From Aurantiacibacter marinus (GTDB lineage Bacteria; Pseudomonadota; Alphaproteobacteria; Sphingomonadales; Sphingomonadaceae): a stretch of 64,000 nt of DNA. The DNA is taken from assembly GCF_001021555.1 (NCBI RefSeq), contig NZ_LDCP01000002.1:620001-684000 (forward strand), written 5' to 3'. Below, in pieces: positions 1 through 9,264 of the stretch. Each line of letters starts with the position of its first letter. Within the stretch, counting starts at the first letter, position 1. The translations under genes were made by a program, and so were the position numbers. Under the pieces are notes generated by a model. It was not told the DNA's origin. It made no database searches and saw only the letters and a program-made list of their open reading frames with translations.

Positions 1-1008
1 GTGTTCACCGATCACATGATCTCCATCGATTACGACGAGGGGCATGACGGTCCTTTGGGGGGCTGGCACTCCGCCACGCTCGGCCCGCGCGGCCCGATCT
101 CGCTCGATCCTGCTGCCAGCGTGCTGCATTATGCGCAGGAAATCTTCGAAGGGATGAAGGCTTACAAGCTTTCTGACGGTACGATGGCGCTGTTCCGTCC
201 GGGCGAAAATGCCGCCCGCTTCAACAGATCGGCCGCGCGGCTGGCCATGCCCGCTTTGCCGGAGGATCTGTTTGTAGAATCGGTCAAGCAGGTGGTGCTC
301 GCCGATAAGGAATGGTTCCCCGGCGTCGAAGGCGGATCGATCTATATCCGGCCCTTCATGTTCGCCAATGAGCATTTTCTGGGCGTGCGTCCGGCAAAGA
401 AATACAAATTCCTCGTGATTCTAAGCCCCGCGGGCAACTACTTCAAATCGGGCGCGCCAGCGGTGTCTGTCTGGGTTAGCGAATATACCCGCGCGGCTCC
501 CGGCGGCACCGGCGATGCGAAATGCGGCGGGAATTACGCCGCCAGCCTCGTCCCCACCGGAGAAGCCTTTGCCAAGGGCCACGATCAGGTTGTGTTCCTC
601 GACGCGGCAGAACACAAATGGGTGGAAGAACTGGGCGGCATGAACCTGTTCTTCGTTTTTGACGACGGCACAATGATCACACCGCCGCTGCGCGGCACCA
701 TCCTGCCCGGCATCACCCGCGAAAGCATCATCACGCTCGGCCGCGAACAAGGCCTGGATGTGCGCGAGGAAATGTATTCGATCGACCAATGGCGCGATGA
801 TGCAGCAAGCGGGAAGCTGGTGGAAACCTTCGCCTGCGGCACCGCTGCCGTGGTAACTGCAGTTGGCAAAGTGGCCGGACGCGACGGCGAATTTACGATC
901 GGCACCGGCGGCCCCGGACAGATGACCAGCAGCATTCGCGAAAAGCTTGTCGGAATCCAGCGCGGCACAATCGAAGACACCCACGGCTGGGTCACACGGC
1001 TGGGGTGA
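1..1008 (+). CDS. ilvE: Branched-chain amino acid aminotransferase, 5' truncated by window edge
   Basis: PLP fold-type IV transaminase that interconverts leucine, isoleucine and valine with their 2-oxo acids. The expected PLP lysine is in GDAKCGGNY (K174 counted from the window start), and a conserved glutamate lies in EELGGMN near residue 210. The ALHYAQEIFEGMKAY-like region (VLHYAQEIFEGMKAY, 41-55) is typical. The GTG at base 1 is very probably an internal valine, since family members usually carry about 20-30 more N-terminal residues before FTDHM, so the true start lies upstream of this window. The stop overlaps the GTG start of the AraC gene by four bases, suggesting co-transcription. Family assignment is firm; the start is not visible. 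Confidence 0.95.
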   Translation: MFTDHMISIDYDEGHDGPLGGWHSATLGPRGPISLDPAASVLHYAQEIFEGMKAYKLSDGTMALFRPGENAARFNRSAARLAMPALPEDLFVESVKQVVLADKEWFPGVEGGSIYIRPFMFANEHFLGVRPAKKYKFLVILSPAGNYFKSGAPAVSVWVSEYTRAAPGGTGDAKCGGNYAASLVPTGEAFAKGHDQVVFLDAAEHKWVEELGGMNLFFVFDDGTMITPPLRGTILPGITRESIITLGREQGLDVREEMYSIDQWRDDAASGKLVETFACGTAAVVTAVGKVAGRDGEFTIGTGGPGQMTSSIREKLVGIQRGTIEDTHGWVTRLG

Positions 1009-1796
1009 ATGTAAGTCTGCCCAGACCGGATCCTGCCACCGGATATTGGGGGCTACAGCAAACCGACAGGCGCTGCGCCGATCAGCGCTTCCAGCTTTTG
1101 CATGCCGCTGCACCGCCCGAAAAAATTGTTGCCCACGGACATGCCAACCCCCACGCCGTATTCACTTTCGCGGGCACATATCTGACCGCCGCCAACAAGG
1201 AGACGGTCCCGCTGGCGACAGCCGCATTGGTGATCAATCCGCCCGATATGTGGCACCGGGATCGGTATGCGCGCGGCACGGGCAGTTTTCTGGCAATCGA
1301 TCTGCCGCGCGGCGTTCCGGGTACGGCAGAACCCAGCGTGGTCCGTGACGCGGGGACTGTTTTCGCCTGCCTGCGGCTGGTCCGGCAGCTTCCCGATGCG
1401 GAAACGCTGTTGCTGCAAGAAGCGAGCCGCGCGATCATCTGCGGACAGGAAGGCACACCGCACAAGGCAGGTTCGCGCCTGCACCGCGCCTATGCCGCGA
1501 TCATGGATAGCGAAACGCCGGAAAGGCTTGATCTGGCGCAGCTTTCCCAACTGGCAGAATGCCATCCGAACCATGTCTCCAGCGCATTTCGGACGCGGTT
1601 CGGAATTTCGGCCGCCCGCCTGCTTCGGCGTCGCCGTATCGAACGGGCGTGCATTCTGCTGCGCGAAAAAGACAGGCCGCTGGCAGATATCGCCTTGCAA
1701 TTGGGATTTACCGACCAGGCGCATTTTTCCCGCGTGTTCTCGGCAGAAATGGGCGCGCCTCCCGGGCGTTGGCGCAGACGGAACGCAGAGCTTTGA
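1005..1796 (+). CDS. AraC-family transcriptional regulator
   Basis: A 263-residue regulator with an N-terminal cupin-like sensor half (HGHANPHAVFTFAGTY, about residues 45-60) and a C-terminal double helix-turn-helix. The second HTH carries the family signature around DIALQLGFTDQAHFSRVF (about 228-245). It starts with GTG at 1005, overlapping the ilvE stop in a GTGA arrangement, which points to translational coupling. The inducer and targets cannot be read from sequence; the serine hydrolase 56 bases downstream is a possible target. Domain assignment is confident, function is only general. Confidence 0.9.
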   Translation: MNVSLPRPDPATGYWGLQQTDRRCADQRFQLLHAAAPPEKIVAHGHANPHAVFTFAGTYLTAANKETVPLATAALVINPPDMWHRDRYARGTGSFLAIDLPRGVPGTAEPSVVRDAGTVFACLRLVRQLPDAETLLLQEASRAIICGQEGTPHKAGSRLHRAYAAIMDSETPERLDLAQLSQLAECHPNHVSSAFRTRFGISAARLLRRRRIERACILLREKDRPLADIALQLGFTDQAHFSRVFSAEMGAPPGRWRRRNAEL

Positions 1797-1852
1797 AATA
1801 TACAATATCCGGCACTTGCAGCGCGCTAGGGGATGCTCCCGAATTCGTTATT

Positions 1853-2968
1853 ATGTCAGGATTTGCAGTGAAACTTGCCCCCTTTTTTGCCATGATCATG
1901 GCAATGACTACCTCTGCACACGCTCAGGATACCTTTTCCCCGGTCACCGAACGCGTGGAATCGGGCGATGTTGGCTCGGTCACCAGTGTCCTCGTGATGC
2001 AGCATGGCAATATTCTGTTTGAAGAATATTTCGACGATGGCGGCGCACAAGCGCTGCGAAACACCCGATCAGCCACAAAGACCATCACCGCCATGCTCGC
2101 AGGTATCGCGATCGAGCAGGGACATATCCCATCTGTAGAAGCGCGCGTTCTGGACTATTTTCCCGGCACATCGCCCGCCAATCCCGATCCGCGCAAGGAC
2201 GCGATGACGGTGCAGGATTTGCTGACAATGAGCGGTCCGTTGGAATGCGACGATTCCAATCCGTGGTCGCGCGGTAATGAAGAGCGGATGTACACGATCG
2301 AGGATTGGCCGGCCTTCTTCCTCGATCTGCCGCCGCGCGGGTTTGCCGCATGGGCAAATGGACCGGAAAGCAGCCCTTACGGGCGCGCGTTCCAATATTG
2401 CACCGCCGGTGTCTCAACGCTTGGCGCGGTGATCGAGCAGGCGAACGGTCAGCCGCTGGAATCTTTTGCGCAGACGTATCTGTTTGCGCCGCTGGGTATC
2501 ACTAATGTGCAATGGCAATTTTCCCCCCTCGGCCTGGCGCAGGGCGGCGGCGGACTTGCGCTGCGTACGCGTGATATGGGCACCATCGGCCAGTTATTGA
2601 TCGATAATGAAGCCGGCACTTTGCCCCAAGGCTGGGCCGCGCAAATGATGCAGGAACGCGTTGCGGTGCCCGATCGTGACAATATCGGGTATGGATATCT
2701 TATGTGGCTTCATCGATTAACCCATGACGGCATACCCTACCAAGCCGCGATGATGAGCGGAAATGGCGGCAACAAGGTGATCATTGTTCCGGCGCTTGAT
2801 GCTGTCGCGGTTATCACTGCAACCAATTTCGGCAATGGTCAGGCACACGGCTGGAGCGAAAATATCTTTGAGGAATTGATCCTGCCCGAACTGGTTGATC
2901 GCCGCGCCGCCGCAGTACTTTCAAACACGCCCGCGGCTGTATCGTCAGCTGCAACCGGCAGTCAATAA
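1853..2968 (+). CDS. Secreted serine hydrolase, beta-lactamase/class C fold
   Basis: A 371-residue protein of the beta-lactamase-related serine hydrolase family (PF00144 type). The nucleophile motif SxxK appears as SATK in NTRSATKTITAML, and a tyrosine in FQYCTAG lies where the class C YxN motif is expected, although the Asn is not conserved. A hydrophobic N-terminus ending in SAHAQ indicates a Sec signal peptide and periplasmic location. The reading frame stays open further upstream to 1559 inside the AraC gene, but ATG 1853 (or GTG 1868) directly before the signal peptide is the sensible start. Substrate unknown: esterase, peptidase or beta-lactam-related activity are all possible. Confidence 0.88.
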   Translation: MSGFAVKLAPFFAMIMAMTTSAHAQDTFSPVTERVESGDVGSVTSVLVMQHGNILFEEYFDDGGAQALRNTRSATKTITAMLAGIAIEQGHIPSVEARVLDYFPGTSPANPDPRKDAMTVQDLLTMSGPLECDDSNPWSRGNEERMYTIEDWPAFFLDLPPRGFAAWANGPESSPYGRAFQYCTAGVSTLGAVIEQANGQPLESFAQTYLFAPLGITNVQWQFSPLGLAQGGGGLALRTRDMGTIGQLLIDNEAGTLPQGWAAQMMQERVAVPDRDNIGYGYLMWLHRLTHDGIPYQAAMMSGNGGNKVIIVPALDAVAVITATNFGNGQAHGWSENIFEELILPELVDRRAAAVLSNTPAAVSSAATGSQ

Positions 2969-2983
2969 CAGGAGCGCAAGGGC

Positions 2984-4000
2984 TTGGCCGCACGCAAGGT
3001 CCAGATTTATCTGCCGGAACGGCGCATCGGGCAGCTTGAGACTATCCTCAAGCGTCATAGCCGCCGATATTGGCGCGAAACGGTTCCGGGCGGGCAGGAA
3101 AAATATACCTGCATCGTGCAGCAACGCTATACCGAGCGCCTGCTCGATGATCTGGAAGATATATTCGGCGATGATCCCCATTTCCTTGCCCATGTCGAGC
3201 TGCTCGAGGCGGTGCTTCCTCGGATCGAGGAAACGGCGGATTCAGAACTGCCGCTTGGCAGCGATCTTCCTCCACCAACGGCGCTGGAGCGGTTCTTCAG
3301 CCGCGACAGGCTGAACACGGACGAGATTTACGACGACATCGAGGAAAGCCTGAAGATTACGCCGTCGTATCTTATCACCGTCGTTTTATCGGCGGTTATC
3401 GCGGGTCTTGGGATGCGCAGCGGCCAGACTGCAGTGGTGATCGGCGCCATGATCATCGCACCGCTGCTCGGCCCAACCATGGGGATGGCTCTGGCGGCAA
3501 CGGTGGGCAATGCCAGGCTGGGCGCGCGATCAGCCTTGACCACGGCGACAGGCTGCGTGTTCGCAATCCTGGCAGGATGGCTGGTGGGTATGCTGGTGAC
3601 GATCGATCCGCTCATCCCGGAACTCAATAACCGCACCATTGTGCAGCCCGCCGATGTTACGCTGGCGCTGGCATGCGGCGCGGCGGGCGTTCTTGCGTTC
3701 AGCAGAGGCGCGTCCTCGGCGCTGGTGGGCGTGATGGTGGCTGTGGCTCTGGTACCGCCGCTGGCTGCCACAGGTATCTATTTTGGCGCTGGCTATCCGG
3801 AAGAAAGCGGCAATGCCTTCTTCCTGTTTCTGACCAATCTGGTGTGCGTGAATGTGGCCGGGATCGTGATGTTCCTGTTTCAGGGCCTCCCGCCCAAAAG
3901 CTGGCGCATCACTGGCGGCACGCTGGCGGTATGGATCGCCATGCTGCTCGCCCTGATATCCGTGATGCTGGGCCACATCCTGCTCGGCGTCGGGACTTAG
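2984..4000 (+). CDS. DUF389 (TIGR00341-like) integral membrane protein
   Basis: A 338-residue protein with a soluble N-terminal part of about 125 residues and then about six hydrophobic segments, including MIIAPLLGPTMGMALA, the DUF389 signature with conserved proline and glycines. The start is a TTG at 2984, chosen because a strong AGGAG ribosome-binding site sits at 2970-2974; no ATG fits the family length. It lies 15 bases after the serine hydrolase, probably in the same transcript. The molecular function of DUF389 proteins is not established. Its TAG stop overlaps the stop codon of the convergent GST gene. Confidence 0.88.
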   Translation: MAARKVQIYLPERRIGQLETILKRHSRRYWRETVPGGQEKYTCIVQQRYTERLLDDLEDIFGDDPHFLAHVELLEAVLPRIEETADSELPLGSDLPPPTALERFFSRDRLNTDEIYDDIEESLKITPSYLITVVLSAVIAGLGMRSGQTAVVIGAMIIAPLLGPTMGMALAATVGNARLGARSALTTATGCVFAILAGWLVGMLVTIDPLIPELNNRTIVQPADVTLALACGAAGVLAFSRGASSALVGVMVAVALVPPLAATGIYFGAGYPEESGNAFFLFLTNLVCVNVAGIVMFLFQGLPPKSWRITGGTLAVWIAMLLALISVMLGHILLGVGT

Positions 4001-4629
4001 CTTTGTAGCGCCAAAGCTATTGGCGCATCACCCGGCTTCCATGGCTTTTCGCGCTGCATGACTGTCTTGAACAACGGGGATTCCATATGCCCTGCCAGCC
4101 ATGCCTTCACGCGTGGCAGGTCCACCTTGGCCCACCAGTCGCGGTCCGTGGCCGCAAACTGGCGCACAAACGGCATGATCGCCGCATCGGCCAACCCGCG
4201 CGTTTCGCCGCAAAGCTGCGGATTTTTCTCAAGCCGAGCTTCGAGCTTGCGCAGGAATTTCACGCCTTCCGCCCGGTGCTCCAGCGCGTCGCTGTCATGC
4301 CGGTCCGGGTATTTGTACCGGTCGAGCGCGTGTTTGAACGGCCCGTCATTCTCGGCAATCAGCGCCGCATCATCGCGCGCCAGCCAGCCTTCGGGATCGG
4401 TGTGGCCAAGCGCCCAGCGCATGATGTCGATGCTTTCTTCCAGAATGGCGCCGTCACCGTGCACCAGCACCGGAACGGTGGCCTTGGGGGAAACTTCGCG
4501 CATCGCATCGGGTTTGGCCGACAGCTTCACTTCGCGCAGTTCGACCCGCGTCTTGCTGACCACCAGGGCCATGCGCGCACGCATTGCGTAAGGGCAGCGG
4601 CGAAAACTGTAGAGGACGCGGTCAGACAT
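3997..4629 (-). CDS. Glutathione S-transferase-like protein
   Basis: A 210-residue two-domain GST-fold protein. The N-terminal thioredoxin-like domain (1-80) has [12 protein letters not shown] at the glutathione-binding turn, with a cysteine where Cys- or Ser-type GSTs carry the catalytic residue. KATVPVLV provides the cis-proline and [10 protein letters not shown] the conserved Glu-Ser that holds the gamma-glutamyl group. The helical C-terminal domain follows. It overlaps the 3' end of trhO by 8 bases on the same strand, so the two are likely one operon. The physiological substrate is unknown; glutaredoxin-like or detoxification activity is plausible. Confidence 0.85.
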   Translation of the reverse strand: MSDRVLYSFRRCPYAMRARMALVVSKTRVELREVKLSAKPDAMREVSPKATVPVLVHGDGAILEESIDIMRWALGHTDPEGWLARDDAALIAENDGPFKHALDRYKYPDRHDSDALEHRAEGVKFLRKLEARLEKNPQLCGETRGLADAAIMPFVRQFAATDRDWWAKVDLPRVKAWLAGHMESPLFKTVMQREKPWKPGDAPIALALQS

Positions 4630-5605
4630 TCTTGGGTTTTTCCTTTTTGGGTATCACGGCCCCGACATGGGCACGACCCTGCTCCGCTGCGAGCTTTTCC
4701 TGCCGGTGCCGTTCGCGGTAAGACGCGCGCTGCGCGTCGGTGCGTTCGGCATAACAGGCCGGACAGCTGACCCCCTTTTCGTAAAATTCGGAAGTCTCGT
4801 CTTCCGCTGTCACAGGGCGGCGGCAGGCGTGGCATAGCGAATAGCTGCCCTGCTTGAGGCCGTGGCCGACGCTCACCCGCTGATCGAAGACAAAGCATTC
4901 GCCGCGCCACAGGCTGAGTTCTTCAGGCACGGTTTCCAGATATTTCAGGATGCCGCCCTTAAGGTGATAGACCTCCTCCACCCCCTCGCTGGCGAGAAAC
5001 GCGGTGGACTTTTCGCAACGAATGCCGCCGGTGCAATACATGGCGACCTTGGGCTGCTTGCCGCCGCCTGCCTCCATCAAACGCTCCCGCTCTGCGCGGA
5101 ACCATTCGGGAAAATCGCTGAACGTCGGCGTCTGCGGATCGACCGCGCCTTCGAATTGACCGACCGCGACCTCGTAATCATTGCGCGTGTCGATCACGAT
5201 GGTGTCCGGGTCGGAGATCAGCGCGTTCCAGTCCTGTGGATCGACATAGGTGCCAGCATTGTTCGCCGGATCGAGCGCGGCCTGCCCCATGGTGACGATT
5301 TCAGACTTCACCCGCACCTTCATCCGCATGAACGGCATTTTTGCGGCGGCGGAGAACTTCACTTCGATATCGGCGCAATCGGGCAGCGCGCGGATGTGGT
5401 CGAGGACTTTGGCGACGCCTTCAGGCGAGCCTGCGATTGTGCCGTTGATGCCCTCTTGCGCGAGCAACAGCGTGCCGCGAATGCCGTTGGCGTCGCACAG
5501 CTTCTGGAGAGGCGCGCGCAAGGCTTCGGGGTCGTCGAAGGAGGCGAAGCGATAGAGAGCGGCTACGCAAATGGGGGTGTCGAGAGAGGTGGACGCGGTT
5601 GGCAT
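4622..5605 (-). CDS. trhO: tRNA uridine(34) hydroxylase, rhodanese domain
   Basis: A 327-residue TrhO (formerly YceA) protein. Known members use molecular oxygen to form 5-hydroxyuridine at wobble position 34 of certain tRNAs. An N-terminal domain (FYRFA-like [27 protein letters not shown]) precedes a rhodanese domain with the active-site loop [11 protein letters not shown], catalytic cysteine C191. The C-terminus has two CxxC pairs (CHAC and CPAC) likely to bind zinc. Length matches the family. It is the first gene of a two-gene unit with the downstream GST. Confidence 0.93.
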   Translation of the reverse strand: MPTASTSLDTPICVAALYRFASFDDPEALRAPLQKLCDANGIRGTLLLAQEGINGTIAGSPEGVAKVLDHIRALPDCADIEVKFSAAAKMPFMRMKVRVKSEIVTMGQAALDPANNAGTYVDPQDWNALISDPDTIVIDTRNDYEVAVGQFEGAVDPQTPTFSDFPEWFRAERERLMEAGGGKQPKVAMYCTGGIRCEKSTAFLASEGVEEVYHLKGGILKYLETVPEELSLWRGECFVFDQRVSVGHGLKQGSYSLCHACRRPVTAEDETSEFYEKGVSCPACYAERTDAQRASYRERHRQEKLAAEQGRAHVGAVIPKKEKPKNV

Positions 5606-5795
5606 GGGAAGCCTTTAGCGATGCACGACCTTTATGAGCAAGGCCGCGAGCTTGAAAATTGGATAGATGGAGGACATGAGGTCCATTCTCGCAAAAGACC
5701 GTCGAAGTCGCCTTTCACAAGCTTCTATCAGGCGCTGTAAGCGATGCTGGGCAGTTGAGAACGACCGAGTCCATCCGATTAAGGGCCGCTTCGAA

Positions 5796-6437
5796 ATGTT
5801 GGAAATTTTAAACGAAAATGCAGGCGCAATCACTGCAATTGCAACAGTTGTGCTTGCACTGCTCACGACAGCCCTTTGGGTTGAAAATAGAGCGCTCCGG
5901 AAAGCTGGAAGCAATCCGTATATAACGGCATACCTCAGACCTCATCCGGACGGCACGGGGGGAGTGCAATTTGTTTTGGCAAATGTGGGAAAGGGTCCAG
6001 CGTTCGACGTCAAATTTTCAATTTTGGCAGATTGGGATGACTTCGAAATGCATAAAGTCTTGTTTCAAGATGATGAGGATCGAGCACCAATTTCTGCGGT
6101 TCCCGAGTCAGTCGAATTTCACTTTCTCTTCGGCATTAGCTTTGAGCTTGCTCGGAATCGCGATGATGAAATCTGTTTTCTGAAACCGTTCGATGTATCG
6201 GTCGCTTATGCTGACGCGTTGGGTCGAAAACACCGTTCAAACTGCACAATTGATTTGAAACAGTTCTCCGGCCTTAAGGGAGTTCTCGCAAAATCTAATG
6301 ACAAGCAAATCGCCGACAGTTTGAGTAAGATTGATAAGCACTTAGCTGCAATTTCCAAACAATCGCCGAGTATTTCTCCAGTAATCCAAGCATCTAGTTT
6401 CACAGACCGGGTTTTGCGATGGTTGAAGGGACGATAG
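5796..6437 (+). CDS. Orphan single-span membrane protein with Ig-like domain, unknown function
   Basis: A 213-residue protein with one N-terminal membrane segment (about residues 9-29, ITAIATVVLALLTTALWV). A basic stretch and then a probable beta-sandwich domain follow, containing VLANVGKGPAFDVKF, a motif common in conserved proteins of unknown function. The C-terminus looks helical or coiled (DKQIADSLSKIDKHLAAI). The frame is open back to 5667, but ATG 5796 directly precedes the membrane segment. Lines I counted inside the gene are about 40-47% GC, clearly lower than the flanking genes, which hints at horizontal acquisition. It stands alone between two minus-strand genes. Confidence 0.7.
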   Translation: MLEILNENAGAITAIATVVLALLTTALWVENRALRKAGSNPYITAYLRPHPDGTGGVQFVLANVGKGPAFDVKFSILADWDDFEMHKVLFQDDEDRAPISAVPESVEFHFLFGISFELARNRDDEICFLKPFDVSVAYADALGRKHRSNCTIDLKQFSGLKGVLAKSNDKQIADSLSKIDKHLAAISKQSPSISPVIQASSFTDRVLRWLKGR

Positions 6438-6444
6438 CTCCCCC

Positions 6445-8103
6445 TCATATCCCGTCAGGATAAATCGGGCGGATATCCACCGGAATGCCGTCCATCCCCG
6501 CAATCGCGGCCTCGGCATGTTCGTCCAGCCGGGCGTAGCGTTCGAAGAAGGCGATGGTGCCGTCGTAATCGCCGGTCGCTTGCAGCATCAGTTCGGTACG
6601 CAGCAATTCGGTGATGCCGCTTTCCAGCTTCGCTTCGTCCACCACGAAATGCCCCGCATCTTCGTCCCAAGAAAACGCACCGTAATCGAGCAGGAAGCCA
6701 TATTGCGCCGCTGCGCCTTTGCCGTGGGCTGACTCGATGCCCTGCCGCATCGTGCGGAACAGGCCGGCGAAATAGGTTTGGAGCAGCTCGCTCTTTTCCG
6801 CCACCGGCAGTTCGCCGCGCTCCATCATGTAGAGGAGGTTGTAGATGCCCATGACATCGGCCTTGCTCTCCTCCAGCGCGGAATATTGCTCGCGCAGTTC
6901 CTCGTTCACGGTGGTGGTGCGGCCATCCACGGTGATGCTGCCGGGGCCGAGCGAGTGGCTGAGTTCGTGGAACAGGGTGAACAGCTGCATGTAACGGCGG
7001 CTGACCAATGCGGCCTGATCCTGCGCCAGCACGACATCGGCAATCGGATCGAGGATCATATCGAACTTCGCGCCGAGCACATTGGCAAGGATCACCTTCT
7101 TCGCGCCCTTGGCTTCGCGCACCCGTTCATCATTGGGCAGGTTGAAGGCGATGGTCTGCACGCCGGGCACATTGTCGCCGCCGCCGTGGATCTGGTCCGC
7201 CACTGCAATCGGGCTTTCGAACCCGCGCGCGAAATTGTGGTATTGCGCATCGATGGGGAGGTTGCCCTCCATATCGCGCAGATATCCGACGTAGCGATCC
7301 AGCGCGGCGCTTTCATCCGGATTCCGCAGCGTCACGAAGCTTTCGAACGCGGTTTTCGTTCCGTAGAGCCGGTCAGTGTAAACCTCATACGGGCCGATGG
7401 CGACTTCGATGGGCGTATCGGTCAGGTCCATCCACGCCATTTCGCTTTCGAAATAATCATCGGATTCGAAGCTGTCGGCGCGCAGCGTCAGGAACCGCTT
7501 GAGGCTGGGATTGGTGGTGATCGCCGCTGCCTCGCGCAGCTTTTCGGCTGCGGGCTGGAGGAACTCGGCATATTCTTCGCTGTAAGGGACCGCCACGAAC
7601 CCGTCCCCGTCGCGGCGCACCACGGTGTAGGGGCTCATCAAGGCGTCGCGCTGGTCAGGGTTGGCTTCCAGATAAGCGTCGAATTCCTCCCGCGTCAGGT
7701 CTGCCGGATAGAAACCTGCGCCTTCGGGCCATGCGGTGTCGCCGTAGAAGGGGTGGTTGTCCGCCACACTGTCCCACGGGCCGAAATGGCGGTCGAACAT
7801 ATCGAGCGTGTCGGCATCGCCGCTGGCCTCGATCTGGCTACGCATCTCCGGCAGGCCTTCGCCGCGCTGGCGCAGGTAAATCTCGTCCATATATCCGCTC
7901 GCCTCGATCAGCAGATTGACGACCTGGCGTTCTTCATCGGTGAGATAGGATGTGTCCGGCGCCATCTCCACATCTGCCATGGTGGCGCGGCTGGCGGCCA
8001 TGTCATACCCGCCCGTAGCGGCCTGCTCTGTGGCGGCGGTGCATGCCCCCAAAAGCGCAACAGGAGCGACGGCGAGGCTGAGAGCGATAAGGGTACGGCG
8101 CAT
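6445..8103 (-). CDS. M49 (dipeptidyl-peptidase III)-like zinc metallopeptidase lipoprotein
   Basis: A 552-residue predicted lipoprotein: signal peptide with lipobox LLGAC (C21), so probably outer-membrane anchored. Zinc motif HELSH (H379, E380, H383) and a downstream EESKAD (410-415) reproduce the HEXXH...E(E)xxAD arrangement of M49-related peptidases. Classical DPP III has HEXXGH, with one extra residue. The central part resembles the catalytic fold, with PNDERVREAKGAKKV and YSALEES typical of this bacterial branch. Peptidase activity is inferred; some relatives are annotated only as Zn-dependent hydrolase or Nudix-associated protein. Confidence 0.75.
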   Translation of the reverse strand: MRRTLIALSLAVAPVALLGACTAATEQAATGGYDMAASRATMADVEMAPDTSYLTDEERQVVNLLIEASGYMDEIYLRQRGEGLPEMRSQIEASGDADTLDMFDRHFGPWDSVADNHPFYGDTAWPEGAGFYPADLTREEFDAYLEANPDQRDALMSPYTVVRRDGDGFVAVPYSEEYAEFLQPAAEKLREAAAITTNPSLKRFLTLRADSFESDDYFESEMAWMDLTDTPIEVAIGPYEVYTDRLYGTKTAFESFVTLRNPDESAALDRYVGYLRDMEGNLPIDAQYHNFARGFESPIAVADQIHGGGDNVPGVQTIAFNLPNDERVREAKGAKKVILANVLGAKFDMILDPIADVVLAQDQAALVSRRYMQLFTLFHELSHSLGPGSITVDGRTTTVNEELREQYSALEESKADVMGIYNLLYMMERGELPVAEKSELLQTYFAGLFRTMRQGIESAHGKGAAAQYGFLLDYGAFSWDEDAGHFVVDEAKLESGITELLRTELMLQATGDYDGTIAFFERYARLDEHAEAAIAGMDGIPVDIRPIYPDGI

Positions 8104-8179
8104 GGCATGGTCCTTCGACTGGGAACAGGCGAAACCATCTAGACCCTCTCTGCGGGCCTGTCACGCGCTCCGAACCGCG

Positions 8180-9199
8180 CTATGCGGCGCTGCTCAGCAA
8201 ATCTGCTGCAGCCGGGCTTTCTTCCAGAAATTCCAGCAGGCCGCGCTCCCACTTGTTGAGATATTGCGTGCGGCGCGGCAGCCGCATTCCGGCGCGCCAT
8301 TGCTCCTGCCTTTCGATCAATGCGATCACAGCAGGGTGGATATAGCTTTTGCGCGTCACTGCCGGGGTATTGCCAAGGCTGCTGGACACTTTTTCAAGCA
8401 CAACCTTGATTGTCAGCACCTCCTCTGACTCTCCCAGAAGGCGGAAGGCCATGACGCTGGCATGCCATGTACGAAAATTCTTGGCGGTGAATGGCTCTCC
8501 CATCGTATCGGCCAAATATGCGTTTACGTCGGAGGAGCCGACATCCTGCGGATCGCCTTCGTTATCCAGCCAGCGAAACAATTGCTGTCCCGGCAGATCA
8601 TGCATACGCTTCACCACCTGCGCGAGTGATCCGTCCGAAAGCGTCACATTGCGCTGTTTTCCGCCCTTTCCGATGTAGCTGAGGCGCAGTGTTCGCCCGG
8701 TGACCTCTGCATGGCGGCGTTGCAATGTCGTCGCGCCAAAGCTGCGGTTCTTGCGCGCATATTGTGTGTTGCCCACGCGGATCGCGCCCAGATCGAGCAG
8801 CTTTACAACGCTGGCAACAGCGCGGTCCTTCCCCAGATTGGGCGAGCGCATATCCTTTTCCACACGTTTGCGCACCAGTGGCAGCAAATTGCCGAAGGCG
8901 AGCGAGCCATCGAATTTCTCACTTTCCTTCATGGCGCGAAAATCAGGGTGATACCGATATTGCTTGCGGCCCTTGGCATCATATCCGGTGGCAAGGATGT
9001 GGCCATTGTGCGCTGGGCAGAACCACGCGTCCACATAGGCTGGCGGCAGAGCGATGGCATTCAGCCGCCGCTTCTCCGCACGGTTCCGGATCAGCGCACC
9101 CTTGGGGTCGTAATAGGCCCAGCCCTTCCCCGCACCCTTGCGGGTAATGCCGGGAAGACCATCATCGACATAAATCAGCTGGGGTGGGTGACTTGCCAT
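8180..9199 (-). CDS. DNA topoisomerase IB (poxvirus type)
   Basis: A 339-residue monomeric type IB topoisomerase, which relaxes supercoils through a 3'-phosphotyrosyl intermediate. Catalytic residues are visible: R141 in AIRVGN, K178 in SYIGKGGK, R243 and H246 in NFRTWH, and the nucleophile Y286 in KSYIHP. The frame is open far upstream to 9580 across the neighbouring gene, but ATG 9199 (MASHPPQL) gives the usual family length and N-terminus. It lies 65 bases after the MFS transporter gene on the same strand. These small topoisomerases are common accessory genes in soil and aquatic proteobacteria. Confidence 0.92.
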   Translation of the reverse strand: MASHPPQLIYVDDGLPGITRKGAGKGWAYYDPKGALIRNRAEKRRLNAIALPPAYVDAWFCPAHNGHILATGYDAKGRKQYRYHPDFRAMKESEKFDGSLAFGNLLPLVRKRVEKDMRSPNLGKDRAVASVVKLLDLGAIRVGNTQYARKNRSFGATTLQRRHAEVTGRTLRLSYIGKGGKQRNVTLSDGSLAQVVKRMHDLPGQQLFRWLDNEGDPQDVGSSDVNAYLADTMGEPFTAKNFRTWHASVMAFRLLGESEEVLTIKVVLEKVSSSLGNTPAVTRKSYIHPAVIALIERQEQWRAGMRLPRRTQYLNKWERGLLEFLEESPAAADLLSSAA

Positions 9200-9264
9200 C
9201 AAGGCGCATAACGCTCTGATATAGTTGGCGGTTCCTCCACATGGCCCAAAGCAGGTGGAGCCAG

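Noticed and set aside
1559-1852. 98-codon N-terminal extension of the serine hydrolase
   Set aside because: It overlaps the AraC coding region in another frame and precedes the signal peptide, so it is not translated as part of the protein.
1853-2968. Reading the serine hydrolase as an antibiotic-resistance beta-lactamase
   Set aside because: SxxK alone is shared by many esterases and peptidases; the YxN and KTG motifs are not clearly conserved.
6778-8142. 454-codon plus-strand open frame opposite the metallopeptidase lipoprotein
   Set aside because: The minus-strand gene has a lipoprotein signal and zinc motif; the plus-strand frame lacks a credible start or domain.
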